NCBI RefSeq assembly: GCF_021129155.1 | Contig: NZ_JAJOMC010000047.1 | Coordinates: 1-37,873 of the forward strand | Direction of reading: 5' to 3' | Origin: Arthrobacter sp. AK04 | GTDB taxonomy: Bacteria; Actinomycetota; Actinomycetes; Actinomycetales; Micrococcaceae | DNA length: 37,873 nucleotides | Made by a program: the position numbers and the translations under genes | The notes under the pieces: generated by a model | What the model saw: the letters and a program-made list of their open reading frames with translations, nothing else | Database searches by the model: none | Told to the model about the DNA's origin: nothing | Part shown: positions 1 to 7,909 of the stretch, piece after piece | Position numbering within the stretch: the stretch's first letter is position 1 | How the letters are laid out: every line of letters begins with the position of its first letter

Positions 1-125
1 CCCCCGCGCCCCCCCCCGCCCGGCTGGGGCGGCCGGCCCCCCGCCTCCCCCCCGGGCGGGGCCGGCGCGGGGTGGTGTGTTTGGCGGGGGGGGGGGGGGG
101 GGGCCCCCCCCCCCCCCCCCCCCGC
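1..125. other. Low-complexity contig end
   Basis: This stretch is almost entirely C and G runs, including a run of about 20 G followed directly by about 20 C (roughly 82-123). No codon structure is visible, and in related genomes as I remember them the end of the polynucleotide phosphorylase gene would be expected here. It looks like a sequencing or assembly artefact at a contig edge rather than biology. Normal sequence resumes at about 126. Confidence 0.7.
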
Positions 126-137
126 CGCTGTTACGAT

Positions 138-164
138 GGCAGCCAGATCCCGGCTGCCCCTTTT
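138..164 (+). terminator. Hairpin plus T-tract before the M16 protease gene
   Basis: GGCAGCC (138-144) and GGCTGCC (152-158) form a perfect 7-bp stem with a 7-nt loop, followed by CCTTTT. It resembles an intrinsic terminator for the missing upstream gene. However, a -10-like TACGAT lies at 132-137, so a transcript starting near 144 would begin inside the hairpin and escape it. Both readings are compatible: the upstream transcript ends here and a new one starts. Confidence 0.45.
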
Positions 165-175
165 GAAAGGCCTCA

Positions 176-1519
176 ATGACTGTTGTACCCCTGCCGCTTG
201 AGCAGAACCACCCCGGCGACACCCTGGTCCACGGTTCCGACGGCGGCTCCGAAGTCCGGCGTTCGGTGCTGCCCGGGGGAGTGCGGGTGCTCACCGAGGC
301 GATGCCCGGGCAGCGGTCGGCCACTATTGGTTTCTGGGTGGGGGTCGGTTCGCGGGATGAGGCACCGGGACAGCACGGCTCCACCCACTTCCTGGAGCAT
401 CTCCTGTGCAAGGGCACCAGGCGGCGCACCGCGCTGGAGATTGCCTCGGCCTTCGACGAGGTGGGCGGCGAGTCAAATGCCGCCACAGCCAAGGAGAGCA
501 CGTGCTACTTCGCACGGGTCCTGGATAGCGACCTGCCCATGGCCATTGACGTCATCGCGGACATGATCACCGGAGCCGTCCTGGATCCTGCCGAGATGGA
601 GCAGGAGCGCGATGTCATCCTGGAGGAAATCGCCATGGACAGCGATGACCCCACCGACGTCGCCCACGAGCATTTTGTGGCTGCCGTTCTTGGCAGCCAC
701 CCCCTGGGCCGCCCCATCGGCGGCACCCCCGACGCCATCAAGGCTGTAGCCCGCGACTCTGTGTGGGAACACTACCAGCGGTACTACCGGCCCGATGAGC
801 TGGTCATCACGGCAGCTGGGGGACTGGACCACGACGTCGTCTGCAACCTCGTGGTGGATGCCCTCCAGTCGGCAGGCTGGTCGCTTGAGTCCGACGCCGC
901 ACCGGTGGAACGCAGGTCCACCGACCGCGCCCTCATCACGGGGACGGCTGGCCTGCACGTGGTCAAGCGGGCCGTAGAGCAGGCCAACATCATCATGGGC
1001 TGCCCCACCATCGTTGCCACGGACGAGAGGCGCTACGTCATGAGCGTCCTGAATGCCGTGCTGGGCGGCGGCATGTCCTCGCGACTGTTCCAGGAGATCC
1101 GGGAGAAGCGCGGCCTCGTCTACTCCACCTACTCCTTTGCGTCTTCCTATGCGGATGCGGGCTATTTCGGCATGTACGCCGGGTGCACACCGTCCAAGGT
1201 CCGCCAGGTGCTGGAGCTGCTGGCTGTGGAACTGGACAAGCTCGCGGAGCACGGTATTTCCGAGGACGAGCTCCGCAAGGCCGTTGGCCAGTTGGGTGGC
1301 GGAATCGTGCTGGCGCTGGAGGACACCGGTTCCCGGATGTCCCGGCTGGGCCGCGCCGAGCTCGTCTCCGGCGAATACCAGGACATCGACGAAACGCTGC
1401 GCCTGATCAAGGCTGTCACCGCCGAACAGGTGCAGGAACTTGCGGCCGAATTGGCTGCAGCGCCGCGGACCGTGACCGTGGTGGGACCGTTCGAGGAGAC
1501 TGAAACCTTCGGCTTCTGA
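176..1519 (+). CDS. M16 family (pitrilysin-type) zinc metalloprotease
   Basis: A 447-residue insulinase-type peptidase. The inverted zinc motif HxxEH is at residues 71-75 (HFLEH), with the distal zinc-ligand glutamate at 150/151 in an ILEEI segment, the expected spacing of about 75 residues. The N-terminal catalytic M16 domain is followed by an inactive M16C domain (about 180-360) containing the usual GGGMSSRLFQEIREKRGLVY signature. Length fits the single-polypeptide bacterial processing-peptidase group related to B. subtilis MlpA (YmxG). The ATG is preceded by GAAAGG at 165-170. In actinobacteria this gene normally follows polynucleotide phosphorylase, which would lie in the corrupted left end. 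No signal peptide is visible, so it is probably cytoplasmic. The physiological substrate is unknown. Confidence 0.95.
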   Translation: MTVVPLPLEQNHPGDTLVHGSDGGSEVRRSVLPGGVRVLTEAMPGQRSATIGFWVGVGSRDEAPGQHGSTHFLEHLLCKGTRRRTALEIASAFDEVGGESNAATAKESTCYFARVLDSDLPMAIDVIADMITGAVLDPAEMEQERDVILEEIAMDSDDPTDVAHEHFVAAVLGSHPLGRPIGGTPDAIKAVARDSVWEHYQRYYRPDELVITAAGGLDHDVVCNLVVDALQSAGWSLESDAAPVERRSTDRALITGTAGLHVVKRAVEQANIIMGCPTIVATDERRYVMSVLNAVLGGGMSSRLFQEIREKRGLVYSTYSFASSYADAGYFGMYAGCTPSKVRQVLELLAVELDKLAEHGISEDELRKAVGQLGGGIVLALEDTGSRMSRLGRAELVSGEYQDIDETLRLIKAVTAEQVQELAAELAAAPRTVTVVGPFEETETFGF

Positions 1520-1588
1520 CTTCCGGGCCGCAGGCTTAGGATGAACCCCTGAGGGCAGGTCATTGCCCGGGTGAGGGGAGAACGACAT

Positions 1589-2113
1589 ATGGACCGGCCC
1601 CGCATCGATCCTGGCCACCCGGCGCTGGCGAGCCTGCTGGGCCGCTGGCGGGGAACCACGCGGCTGGAGCCCGGCCCCTGGGGCGCGGAACGGACAGTGG
1701 ACGCGGAAATGACGTTCACCCTGGTTGCCGGCGGTTCGGCGGTGGTGCAGAGCTACCGCCACACTGAACCCGACGGCGGCCACTTCGAAGGCCACGGCAT
1801 CTTCACTATTGACCCGGACCGCCAGGATGTCCTCTGGTACTACGTCAACAGTATGAGCCCGGCCCCGGCGGCCCCGGCACGCTGCACCTGGCATGACGGG
1901 GTCCTCCAGGTGGAGCGCCACACCGGAGCGGGTTCGACCCGCCATACCTTGAGTGTCAGTGGGGGACTCCTCATCGATGTTGCCGAGCTACGCAAGGAAG
2001 ACCCAACGGATACTCATCTCGGCGACCGGGCTACCGCAGACGGGGCTGTAGCCTCATACAAGCCCTTCATGACCTCCCGGTACCGGCGGGATCCGGGCGC
2101 ACAACAGATGTAA
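1589..2113 (+). CDS. DUF1579-like small protein of unknown function
   Basis: A 174-residue protein with alternating beta-rich segments (LLGRWRGTTRLEPG near the start, then HFEGHGIFTIDP, VLWYYVN, TLSVSGGLLIDV), the pattern of DUF1579 or similar lipocalin-like small-molecule binding barrels. No catalytic motif is recognisable and no function is assigned. The ATG at 1589 is chosen over the upstream in-frame GTG at 1571, because a Shine-Dalgarno AGGGGAG at 1574-1580 sits 8 nt before the ATG and overlaps codons of the longer version. It stands alone 69 nt after the protease gene and may be co-transcribed with it. The downstream gene is on the opposite strand. Confidence 0.7.
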   Translation: MDRPRIDPGHPALASLLGRWRGTTRLEPGPWGAERTVDAEMTFTLVAGGSAVVQSYRHTEPDGGHFEGHGIFTIDPDRQDVLWYYVNSMSPAPAAPARCTWHDGVLQVERHTGAGSTRHTLSVSGGLLIDVAELRKEDPTDTHLGDRATADGAVASYKPFMTSRYRRDPGAQQM

Positions 2114-2330
2114 TGACCGGCGGCCGGGACGTACCGTCGGAAGCACATCCGCGTCTGCCTACATTTCTATGTTCTTTCCCCGGCCACAACATGTCCCGAT
2201 AACGCCAGCATCACATAGAACTCGCCAAAATGATCCTGCGGCAGGTCGCATTCCGCTACTCCCGGGTCTTCCGGAATATCAGGGGTACGACAATCAGGGC
2301 TGGGCAAGCGGACTGGCCGGCAAGCGCTCC

Positions 2331-2597
2331 CTAGCCTCCGGCGAAAGGAGGCAGGACGTCCACCACGTCGTCCGCTTTTAACACAACTGAGTGGTCACGC
2401 ACCGCCACTTCATTGAGCAGGAAACTGCTTCGGGACAGGATGCGGGGCAGCGGGGGAGTCCCGGCAGGAGGCTCGGGGCGCTCCATGGACCGGACGGCGT
2501 CGAGGAGGTCCGCAACGGTGGCGCCCGGCGCCAGGTCAAAGGTCTCCTCCTCGAGGCCCGCAGCAGCGCGTGCGGCAGCGAAGTAACGTACGTTCAA
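2331..2597 (-). CDS. moaD: Molybdopterin synthase small subunit MoaD
   Basis: An 88-residue ubiquitin-fold sulfur carrier. It ends in the obligatory Gly-Gly (residues 87-88, context LPPFAGG), whose terminal carboxylate is converted to a thiocarboxylate and donates sulfur to precursor Z (cPMP). The MoaE partner is encoded at 7899-8378. Conserved features include NVRYFAAARAAAG at the N-terminus, ATVADLLDAV and LLNEVAV. It lies 5 nt downstream of moaA on the same strand, so the two are co-transcribed. A hairpin (GCCTCC / GGAGGC, 2334-2352) overlaps the last codons and could mark the end of the transcript, although it has no T-tract. Confidence 0.95.
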   Translation of the reverse strand: MNVRYFAAARAAAGLEEETFDLAPGATVADLLDAVRSMERPEPPAGTPPLPRILSRSSFLLNEVAVRDHSVVLKADDVVDVLPPFAGG

Positions 2598-2602
2598 AGA
2601 AT

Positions 2603-3730
2603 TCAGCCCCCGATGGCGCTCATGCTGCGGTCCGGCTGGACGAAGTCCGGAGCATCGAGTCCCACGTGGTCCATTCCGTGGGCCTTCGGCTTAAGCCACA
2701 TTGCGTCCTGCCACCGCTGGGCGAGGGCTTCATCGCTTGCCCCGGTGCGCAGGAGGCCCAGCAGATCGAACTCCTCGCGGGAAAACAGGCAGCTCATGAT
2801 TTTGCCCTCTGCTGTGATCCGGGTGCGGCGGCAGTCGGAACAGAAAGGTTCAGTCACGGACGCAATGATTCCAACGGTTCCCAGCACCGGACCGGACCCA
2901 TGATCGGACCCTGCCGTCCGCCGTCGTACTTCAAAACGTTCTGCAGGAGCACCGTCACGGGCGCGGGAGTCGGGGCTAAGGACAAAGTCAGCGGAGAGCA
3001 GCTGCCGGATTTCGGCAGCGGTGATCATGTTCCGCCGCGTCCAGCCATGGTCGGCGTCCAGCGGCATCTGCTCGATGAAGCGAAGCTCGTAGCCGCGGCC
3101 CAGGGCCCAATCCAGCAGGGACGGTGCCTCGGCGTCGTTGATTCCACGCATCAGCACCGCGTTGAGCTTGACCGGCCCGAGGCCCGCAGCCCACGCGGCA
3201 TCCACGCCCGCCAGCACCTGGTCCAGGAACGGCCGGCGGGTCAGCTGGGTGAAGGTTTCCTCGTGCAGCGAGTCAAGGGACACGTTGATCCGGGTCAGTC
3301 CGGCAGCCTTCAAGGCGGCCGCCTTCTTCGCCAGGCCCACGCCGTTGGTGGTCATGGAGATCGGCAGGTCCGGGTGGTTGCTTCGCAGGGTGGCAATGAT
3401 GTCCACGAGGTCGTGCCGGACCAGCGGTTCGCCGCCAGTCAGCCGCAGCTCGCGGACTCCCAGCTGCCCCACCCCAATGTCCACGATCCGGACGATCTCC
3501 GCGGCGGTCATCACCGCCTGCTTCGAAAGCCACTCCAGGCCTTCCGCCGGCATGCAGTAGGTGCAGCGCAGGTTGCATTTGTCAGTCAGGGACAGCCTCA
3601 TGTCCGTCGCCCGGCGGCCATAACGGTCTGCCAGCCCTGCCGGCGCATCGCCCGGGCGTGCGGCCGGGACTGACGGCAGGGGCGCGTCTGCTTCCTCCCG
3701 TGGCTGCGGCATTCCTAGCTGGACACTCAT
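2603..3730 (-). CDS. moaA: GTP 3',8-cyclase MoaA (radical SAM)
   Basis: A 375-residue radical-SAM enzyme catalysing the first step of Moco synthesis, converting GTP to 3',8-cyclo-GTP, which MoaC then turns into cPMP. The SAM-cluster motif CxxxCxxC is at residues 52, 56 and 59 (KCNLRCTYC). The C-terminal second 4Fe-4S cluster is supplied by FCSDC and the later MSC. The protein ends in Gly-Gly (374-375), the tail known to be needed for MoaA activity. An N-terminal extension of about 35 residues precedes the usual DRYGRRATDMRLSLTDKC start. The ATG at 3730 is supported by a leaderless-type promoter 6 nt upstream. It is divergent from the oxidoreductase at 3842. Confidence 0.97.
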   Translation of the reverse strand: MSVQLGMPQPREEADAPLPSVPAARPGDAPAGLADRYGRRATDMRLSLTDKCNLRCTYCMPAEGLEWLSKQAVMTAAEIVRIVDIGVGQLGVRELRLTGGEPLVRHDLVDIIATLRSNHPDLPISMTTNGVGLAKKAAALKAAGLTRINVSLDSLHEETFTQLTRRPFLDQVLAGVDAAWAAGLGPVKLNAVLMRGINDAEAPSLLDWALGRGYELRFIEQMPLDADHGWTRRNMITAAEIRQLLSADFVLSPDSRARDGAPAERFEVRRRTAGSDHGSGPVLGTVGIIASVTEPFCSDCRRTRITAEGKIMSCLFSREEFDLLGLLRTGASDEALAQRWQDAMWLKPKAHGMDHVGLDAPDFVQPDRSMSAIGG

Positions 3731-3736
3731 GGATTC

Positions 3737-3742
3737 AGGCTA
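3737..3742 (-). promoter_or_regulatory. -10 element of moaA (leaderless)
   Basis: TAGCCT on the minus strand, followed by GAATCC (6 nt) and then the moaA ATG. The expected transcription start coincides with or adjoins the start codon, and no Shine-Dalgarno sequence is present. Confidence 0.6.
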
Positions 3743-3829
3743 CGCCACCTTGGGGCGCACATCACACCCGGGGTGGCGAACGCCGGAAACAGAAAGCCGG
3801 GGAACGGCGCCATGAGCAGTCCGCGAATC

Positions 3830-3835
3830 TAAGCT
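3830..3835 (+). promoter_or_regulatory. -10 element of the molybdopterin oxidoreductase gene (leaderless)
   Basis: TAAGCT, then 6 nt (GGAGGT), then the GTG at 3842. The GGAGG lies only 1 nt from the start, too close to act as a ribosome binding site, so leaderless initiation is the better reading. The -10 regions of this gene and moaA are about 90 bp apart in a divergent arrangement, allowing shared control. Confidence 0.55.
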
Positions 3836-3841
3836 GGAGGT

Positions 3842-5572
3842 GTGAGCAGCTCCGAGCCAGGGCAGGCAAGGCACGACGACGGGCCGCGTGACTCCGCGCG
3901 CGCGGAGCCTTCGCGGCTGGCGGCTTCGCAGCCGGGCAAGGCAATACTGGGGCAGGCTGTGCCAGGGCAGGCGGCGCCGGGCCCGGCGGTTCCGCAGCAG
4001 GCAGTGCACGACGGCGGGCTGCGGCAGCCAGCGCGTGCGGCGGCAGCCGCTGGCGTGGTTGCAGTGGGAAGCGCCGCAGTGCTGGGGGAGCTGCTGGCCG
4101 GATTCTTCAGTCCCTCGCTGTCACCCGTCACAGCTGTCGGCGGTGCCGTCGTTGATGCCGTGCCGCCCGGCGTCAAGGACTGGGCCATAGCCGTGTTTGG
4201 CACGGCGGACAAGGCAGCACTCCTGGTGGGCATCGCCCTGGTGATGGCCTTGGCGGCCGCCTTGGCAGGAGTCGTGGAATACCGCAAGCGCTTCGCCGGC
4301 GCCGCACTGATCGGCCTCTTTGGCATGGTGGGCCTGGCCGCCGTTTTGACCCGGGCCCAGGCCAATGCCAACGCGGCAGTGCTGGCGGTACTCGCCGCCG
4401 TCGCCGCCGTACTTCTGCTGAGGTTCCTCGTCCGCAGGCTCCAGGATTGGGACACCCAGAGGACACCGGGGCCGGCTGCCGTACCGGCAGTCGGCGCGCC
4501 GTCGGCACGCCGCCGCTTCCTCCAGGTGCTGGCCGGGGGAGCGGCGTTCACTGCGGCAGGAGGCCTGCTGGCGGGAGCCTGGCGGGGTGCTGCAGCCATT
4601 GCCAGCGAGGCCAGGAGCCGCGTGGCGCTGCCGGTTCCCGCATCCCCGGCGCCGGCCATACCGGCGGCTGCGGAGGCCAAGGTCGACGGCCTGCAGCCGC
4701 TGGTCACGCCGAACAAAGACTTCTACCGGATCGACACCGCCCTGACAGTCCCCGCCGTGGACCCTGCCACGTGGGTTCTCAAAGTCACCGGATTGGTGGA
4801 CCGGGAGGTGGAACTGACCTTCGCCGATCTCCTGGCCAAACCCCTGACCGAACGCCACATCACCATTGCCTGCGTGTCCAACAACGTGGGCGGAGACCTG
4901 ATCGGTAATGCCCGCTGGCTGGGCTGGCCGGTGCGCGAACTGCTGGCACTGGCCGGGCCCCGGGCCGGTGCGGACATGGTGTTGTCAAAGAGTGCCGACG
5001 GCTGGACTGCCGGCACGCCGCTTGAGGTACTCAGCGACGGCAGGGACGCCCTGCTCGCCGTCGCCATGAACGGCGAACCGCTGCCCCTGGAGCACGGATT
5101 CCCTGTCAGGCTGGTAGTGCCCGGCCTGTACGGGTACGTGTCCGCCACCAAATGGGTCACGGAGCTGAAAGTCACCCGGTTCGCGGATGACGCCGCCTAC
5201 TGGACGCCCCGGGGCTGGTCCGAGCGCGGACCCATCAAGACCTCCTCGAGGATCGACGTGCCGCGGAACGGCCGTTCAGTGAAGGCCGGAACAGTAGTGT
5301 TCGGCGGTGTGGCGTGGGCGCAGCACACAGGTATTGGAAAAGTGGAACTGCGGCTGAACCGCGGACCGTGGCAGCAGGCCGACCTGGCACAAGGCATCTC
5401 GGTGGACACGTGGTACCAGTGGAAATTCGGCGTGGAGCTGACGGAGGGCCAGTATGAAGTCCAGGTCCGTGCCACGGACCTTGCGGGACAGGTCCAGGAC
5501 GAAAGGAGCCGGCCGGTTGTCCCGGACGGAGCCACCGGTCTCCACACGATTAGAGTGGACGTGACACCCTGA
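3842..5572 (+). CDS. Membrane-anchored sulfite-oxidase-type molybdopterin oxidoreductase
   Basis: 576 residues. The N-terminus (1-60) is Ala/Pro/Gln rich. Four hydrophobic segments follow at about 65-90, 125-147, 151-171 and 178-198. A basic twin-arginine stretch (RRRFLQ, 223-228) comes immediately before a fifth hydrophobic segment (about 227-247). The soluble domain (about 285-450) has the sulfite oxidase/YedY fold, with the Mo-ligating cysteine at about 344 in IACVSNNVGG and GLYGYVSATKWV. A Mo-co dimerisation (Ig-like) domain completes the C-terminus. The layout matches actinobacterial dual Sec/Tat-inserted molybdoproteins, in which Tat exports the folded cofactor domain. The substrate is unknown. 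It is followed 23 nt later by moeA, so it probably leads the Moco operon and consumes its product. Confidence 0.9.
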   Translation: MSSSEPGQARHDDGPRDSARAEPSRLAASQPGKAILGQAVPGQAAPGPAVPQQAVHDGGLRQPARAAAAAGVVAVGSAAVLGELLAGFFSPSLSPVTAVGGAVVDAVPPGVKDWAIAVFGTADKAALLVGIALVMALAAALAGVVEYRKRFAGAALIGLFGMVGLAAVLTRAQANANAAVLAVLAAVAAVLLLRFLVRRLQDWDTQRTPGPAAVPAVGAPSARRRFLQVLAGGAAFTAAGGLLAGAWRGAAAIASEARSRVALPVPASPAPAIPAAAEAKVDGLQPLVTPNKDFYRIDTALTVPAVDPATWVLKVTGLVDREVELTFADLLAKPLTERHITIACVSNNVGGDLIGNARWLGWPVRELLALAGPRAGADMVLSKSADGWTAGTPLEVLSDGRDALLAVAMNGEPLPLEHGFPVRLVVPGLYGYVSATKWVTELKVTRFADDAAYWTPRGWSERGPIKTSSRIDVPRNGRSVKAGTVVFGGVAWAQHTGIGKVELRLNRGPWQQADLAQGISVDTWYQWKFGVELTEGQYEVQVRATDLAGQVQDERSRPVVPDGATGLHTIRVDVTP

Positions 5573-5595
5573 ACGCTCGAACTGAAGGCGGAACC

Positions 5596-6900
5596 ATGGC
5601 CAGCCCGCAACCGCATGGAACGCCTGCAGCACCGGCAGCGCACGGGACGGAGCACCCGCGGCAGCACGCAAACGCAGAGCACGCAGCGAGGTCCGTGGCC
5701 GAGCACGCAGCAGCCGTTACTGCACTGTTGGAGCCTTTGCAGGCCGTGCACCGGACGGAAACGCTGCCCTTGGCCCGTGCCCTGGGCCGCGGTTTGGTGG
5801 CGGACGTGCGTGCGCCCATCAGCCTGCCGCCCTTCGCCAACTCCCAAATGGACGGCTATGCCATCCGTTCAATCGACGTGCCCGACGGCGGTGCAGAGCT
5901 GGGCATGATGCCTCCCGTTCCAGCGGGCGCAAGCCCTACAGCACTGCAACCCGGCATGGCTGCCCCGATCATGACGGGAGCAATGCTCCCCTCGGGGGCG
6001 GACGCCGTCGTCCCTATTGAGCGGGCCGTTCCGGACCGCTTCCTGCCAGCCGCTGCACAGGCAACGGAACACGCCACGGTGTGGCTGCCGCCGGCGTCTG
6101 CAGGCACGTTTGTCCGCGCTGCAGGCAGTGACGTGAAGGCCGGCGGGACGGCCCTGGCTGCGGGCACCTTCCTTGGCCCGGCCCAGCTGGGGCTCCTGGC
6201 CGCGCTGGGCCTCCCGGAGGTGACGGTCTACCAGACCGTGACAGTCCTGCTGGTCACCACCGGTGACGAAGTGGTGGAGCCCGGCCGTGAGCTTCCGCCC
6301 GGCAAGATCTTCGACTCCAACGGGACGCTCCTGGAAGCCGCCATGGAACAGGCAGGACTGCAGGTCCGCCGCGCCGGCATCGCTACGGACAACCCGGACC
6401 GGCTCAGGACGCTGCTGAGGGAAGAGGGCGCGGGAGCCGACCTGATCGTGACCACCGGCGGGGTCAGCAAGGGCGCCTACGAAGTGGTCCGGCAGGCCAT
6501 GGCGGACCAGCCGGTCGAGTTCCTGCATGTGGCCATGCAGCCGGGCGGTCCGCAGGGGATCGGCACCTTCGAAGGCCGGCCCTTCCTCGGGTTCCCCGGC
6601 AACCCGGTGAGCTGCCTGGTGTCGTTTGAAATGTTCCTCCGCCCCGTCCTTGCCGGCCTGCTGGGCGCCCCGGCGCCCCGCCTGCCGGTCCGCGCCCGGC
6701 TCAGCCAGCCGCTGACCTCACCCGGGCACAAACACCAGGTCCGCCGCGGCAGCCTCAGGGCGGATGGAACCGTGGAGTTGCAGGGCGGGGAAAGCTCGCA
6801 CCTGATGCATGCGCTCGCCGGCTCCAATGTGCTGGTCCATGTTCCGGAAGGAGTGGCCGCGCTCGCGGCAGGGGCGGAGGTGGAAGTATGGATGCTGTGA
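5596..6900 (+). CDS. moeA: Molybdopterin molybdenumtransferase MoeA
   Basis: A 434-residue enzyme that inserts molybdate into adenylylated molybdopterin to give active Moco. Visible landmarks are SQMDGYAI near residue 85, the MoCF-biosynthesis domain with LLVTTGDEVVEPGRELPPGKIFDSN, TTGGVSKGAYEVV, and FLGFPGNPVSC, then the C-terminal domain IV (RARLSQPLTSPGHK...). The N-terminal 35 residues are a His/Ala/Glu-rich extension not typical of the family. The ATG has an AAGGCGG Shine-Dalgarno about 6 nt upstream. The gene is second in the oxidoreductase-moeA-moaC-mogA-moaE operon, and its 3' end overlaps moaC by 13 nt, indicating translational coupling. Confidence 0.97.
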   Translation: MASPQPHGTPAAPAAHGTEHPRQHANAEHAARSVAEHAAAVTALLEPLQAVHRTETLPLARALGRGLVADVRAPISLPPFANSQMDGYAIRSIDVPDGGAELGMMPPVPAGASPTALQPGMAAPIMTGAMLPSGADAVVPIERAVPDRFLPAAAQATEHATVWLPPASAGTFVRAAGSDVKAGGTALAAGTFLGPAQLGLLAALGLPEVTVYQTVTVLLVTTGDEVVEPGRELPPGKIFDSNGTLLEAAMEQAGLQVRRAGIATDNPDRLRTLLREEGAGADLIVTTGGVSKGAYEVVRQAMADQPVEFLHVAMQPGGPQGIGTFEGRPFLGFPGNPVSCLVSFEMFLRPVLAGLLGAPAPRLPVRARLSQPLTSPGHKHQVRRGSLRADGTVELQGGESSHLMHALAGSNVLVHVPEGVAALAAGAEVEVWML

Positions 6901-7382
6901 ATGCAGAACAGACCCCCGCCGCGCTGACGCACCTGCGCCAGGACGGCAGCGCCCAGATGGTGGATGTATCCGCCAAAGCCGAAACCACCCGTGAGGCCAC
7001 CGCCACCGCCACGCTCCGCACCACCGCCGAGGTGATGGGCCTGCTGGGCTCGGGCGGCCTGCCCAAGGGGGACGCCCTGGCCGTGGCACGGGTTGCCGGG
7101 ATCATGGCCGCCAAGAAAACCCCTGACCTGATTCCGCTGTGCCATCCGCTTCCCCTGTCCAAGGTCACCGTGGACTTCGAGCTGGCACCGGACTCCGTTT
7201 CCATCCTCGCCACGGTCAAGACCCGCGGCGTTACCGGCGTGGAGATGGAAGCACTTACTGCTGCCTCCGTTGCCGCGCTGAGCGTGTACGACATGGTCAA
7301 GGCAGTGGACAAACATGCCGTCCTCACCGACATCAAGGTGCTGGCCAAAAGCGGCGGCAAGAGCGGGGACTGGACACTGTGA
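6888..7382 (+). CDS. moaC: Cyclic pyranopterin monophosphate synthase MoaC
   Basis: A 164-residue enzyme that converts the MoaA product 3',8-cyclo-GTP into cPMP. Conserved segments are QMVDVSAKAET, AAKKTPDLIPLCHPLPL, the active-site region GVEMEALTAASVAALSVYDMVKAVDK and the C-terminal KSGGKSGDW. The acidic and lysine residues expected for catalysis are present in EMEAL and YDMVK. It begins inside moeA (13-nt overlap) and its TGA overlaps the GTG of mogA, so the three are tightly coupled. Length is normal for the family. Confidence 0.97.
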   Translation: MDAVNAEQTPAALTHLRQDGSAQMVDVSAKAETTREATATATLRTTAEVMGLLGSGGLPKGDALAVARVAGIMAAKKTPDLIPLCHPLPLSKVTVDFELAPDSVSILATVKTRGVTGVEMEALTAASVAALSVYDMVKAVDKHAVLTDIKVLAKSGGKSGDWTL

Positions 7383-7909
7383 GCAGCCCCGGCACTTTGA
7401 ATGCCCCCGAGCCGCACCGCCACGGCGACGCGCAGGGCCGCAAGGCCGGCGTCGTTATTGCTTCCACCCGTGCAGCCGCCGGGATCTACGACGACGAAAC
7501 CGGTCCCGTGATCACCGACTGGCTCACCGAACACGGCTTTGACGTGTTCCCCGCCATGGTGGTCCCCGACGGCGAGCCGGTAGGGGCAGCCATCCGCGCC
7601 CTCATGACCCAGCGCCCCGCCGTCGTCATCACCAGCGGCGGCACGGGCCTCAGCCCGGACGACCGGACCCCCGACGTCACCCTGCCCCTGCTGGACCGCG
7701 AGATTCCCGGCATCATGGAAGCGGTCCGCCGTGCCGGAGCCGCGAAAACCCCGCTGGCGGCCCTCAGCCGCGGCTATGCCGGTGCGGCCGGAAGCACGTT
7801 CATCATCAACCTGCCCGGATCACCGAAGGGCGTCATGGACGGGCTGACAATCCTTGACCCGGTGATCGGGCACCTTTGCGACCAGCTGGAAGGCGGACAT
7901 GGGCACTGA
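7379..7909 (+). CDS. mogA: Molybdopterin adenylyltransferase (MogA/MoaB family)
   Basis: 176 residues from a GTG whose last two bases overlap the moaC stop (GTGA). The family adenylylates molybdopterin using ATP, preparing it for MoeA. Motifs are VVITSGGTGLSPDDRTPD (the molybdopterin-binding TSGGTG loop) and GSTFIINLPGSPKG. The first 20 residues are an unconserved polar extension ahead of RKAGVVIASTRAA. A longer reading frame exists upstream but lies entirely inside moaC, and the overlapping GTG is the natural operon start. MogA and MoaB are hard to separate by sequence, so the symbol is a family-level call. The end overlaps moaE by 11 nt. Confidence 0.92.
   Translation: MSSPGTLNAPEPHRHGDAQGRKAGVVIASTRAAAGIYDDETGPVITDWLTEHGFDVFPAMVVPDGEPVGAAIRALMTQRPAVVITSGGTGLSPDDRTPDVTLPLLDREIPGIMEAVRRAGAAKTPLAALSRGYAGAAGSTFIINLPGSPKGVMDGLTILDPVIGHLCDQLEGGHGH

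Noticed and set aside
473..1945. A 490-codon antisense frame across the M16 protease and the next gene
   Set aside because: Same GC-skew effect, no domain pattern or start signal.
2165..2220. Inverted repeat TTCTATGT / ACATAGAA in the gap after the DUF1579-like gene
   Set aside because: An 8-bp match 40 nt apart in a locally AT-rich gap is not strong enough to call a regulatory site.
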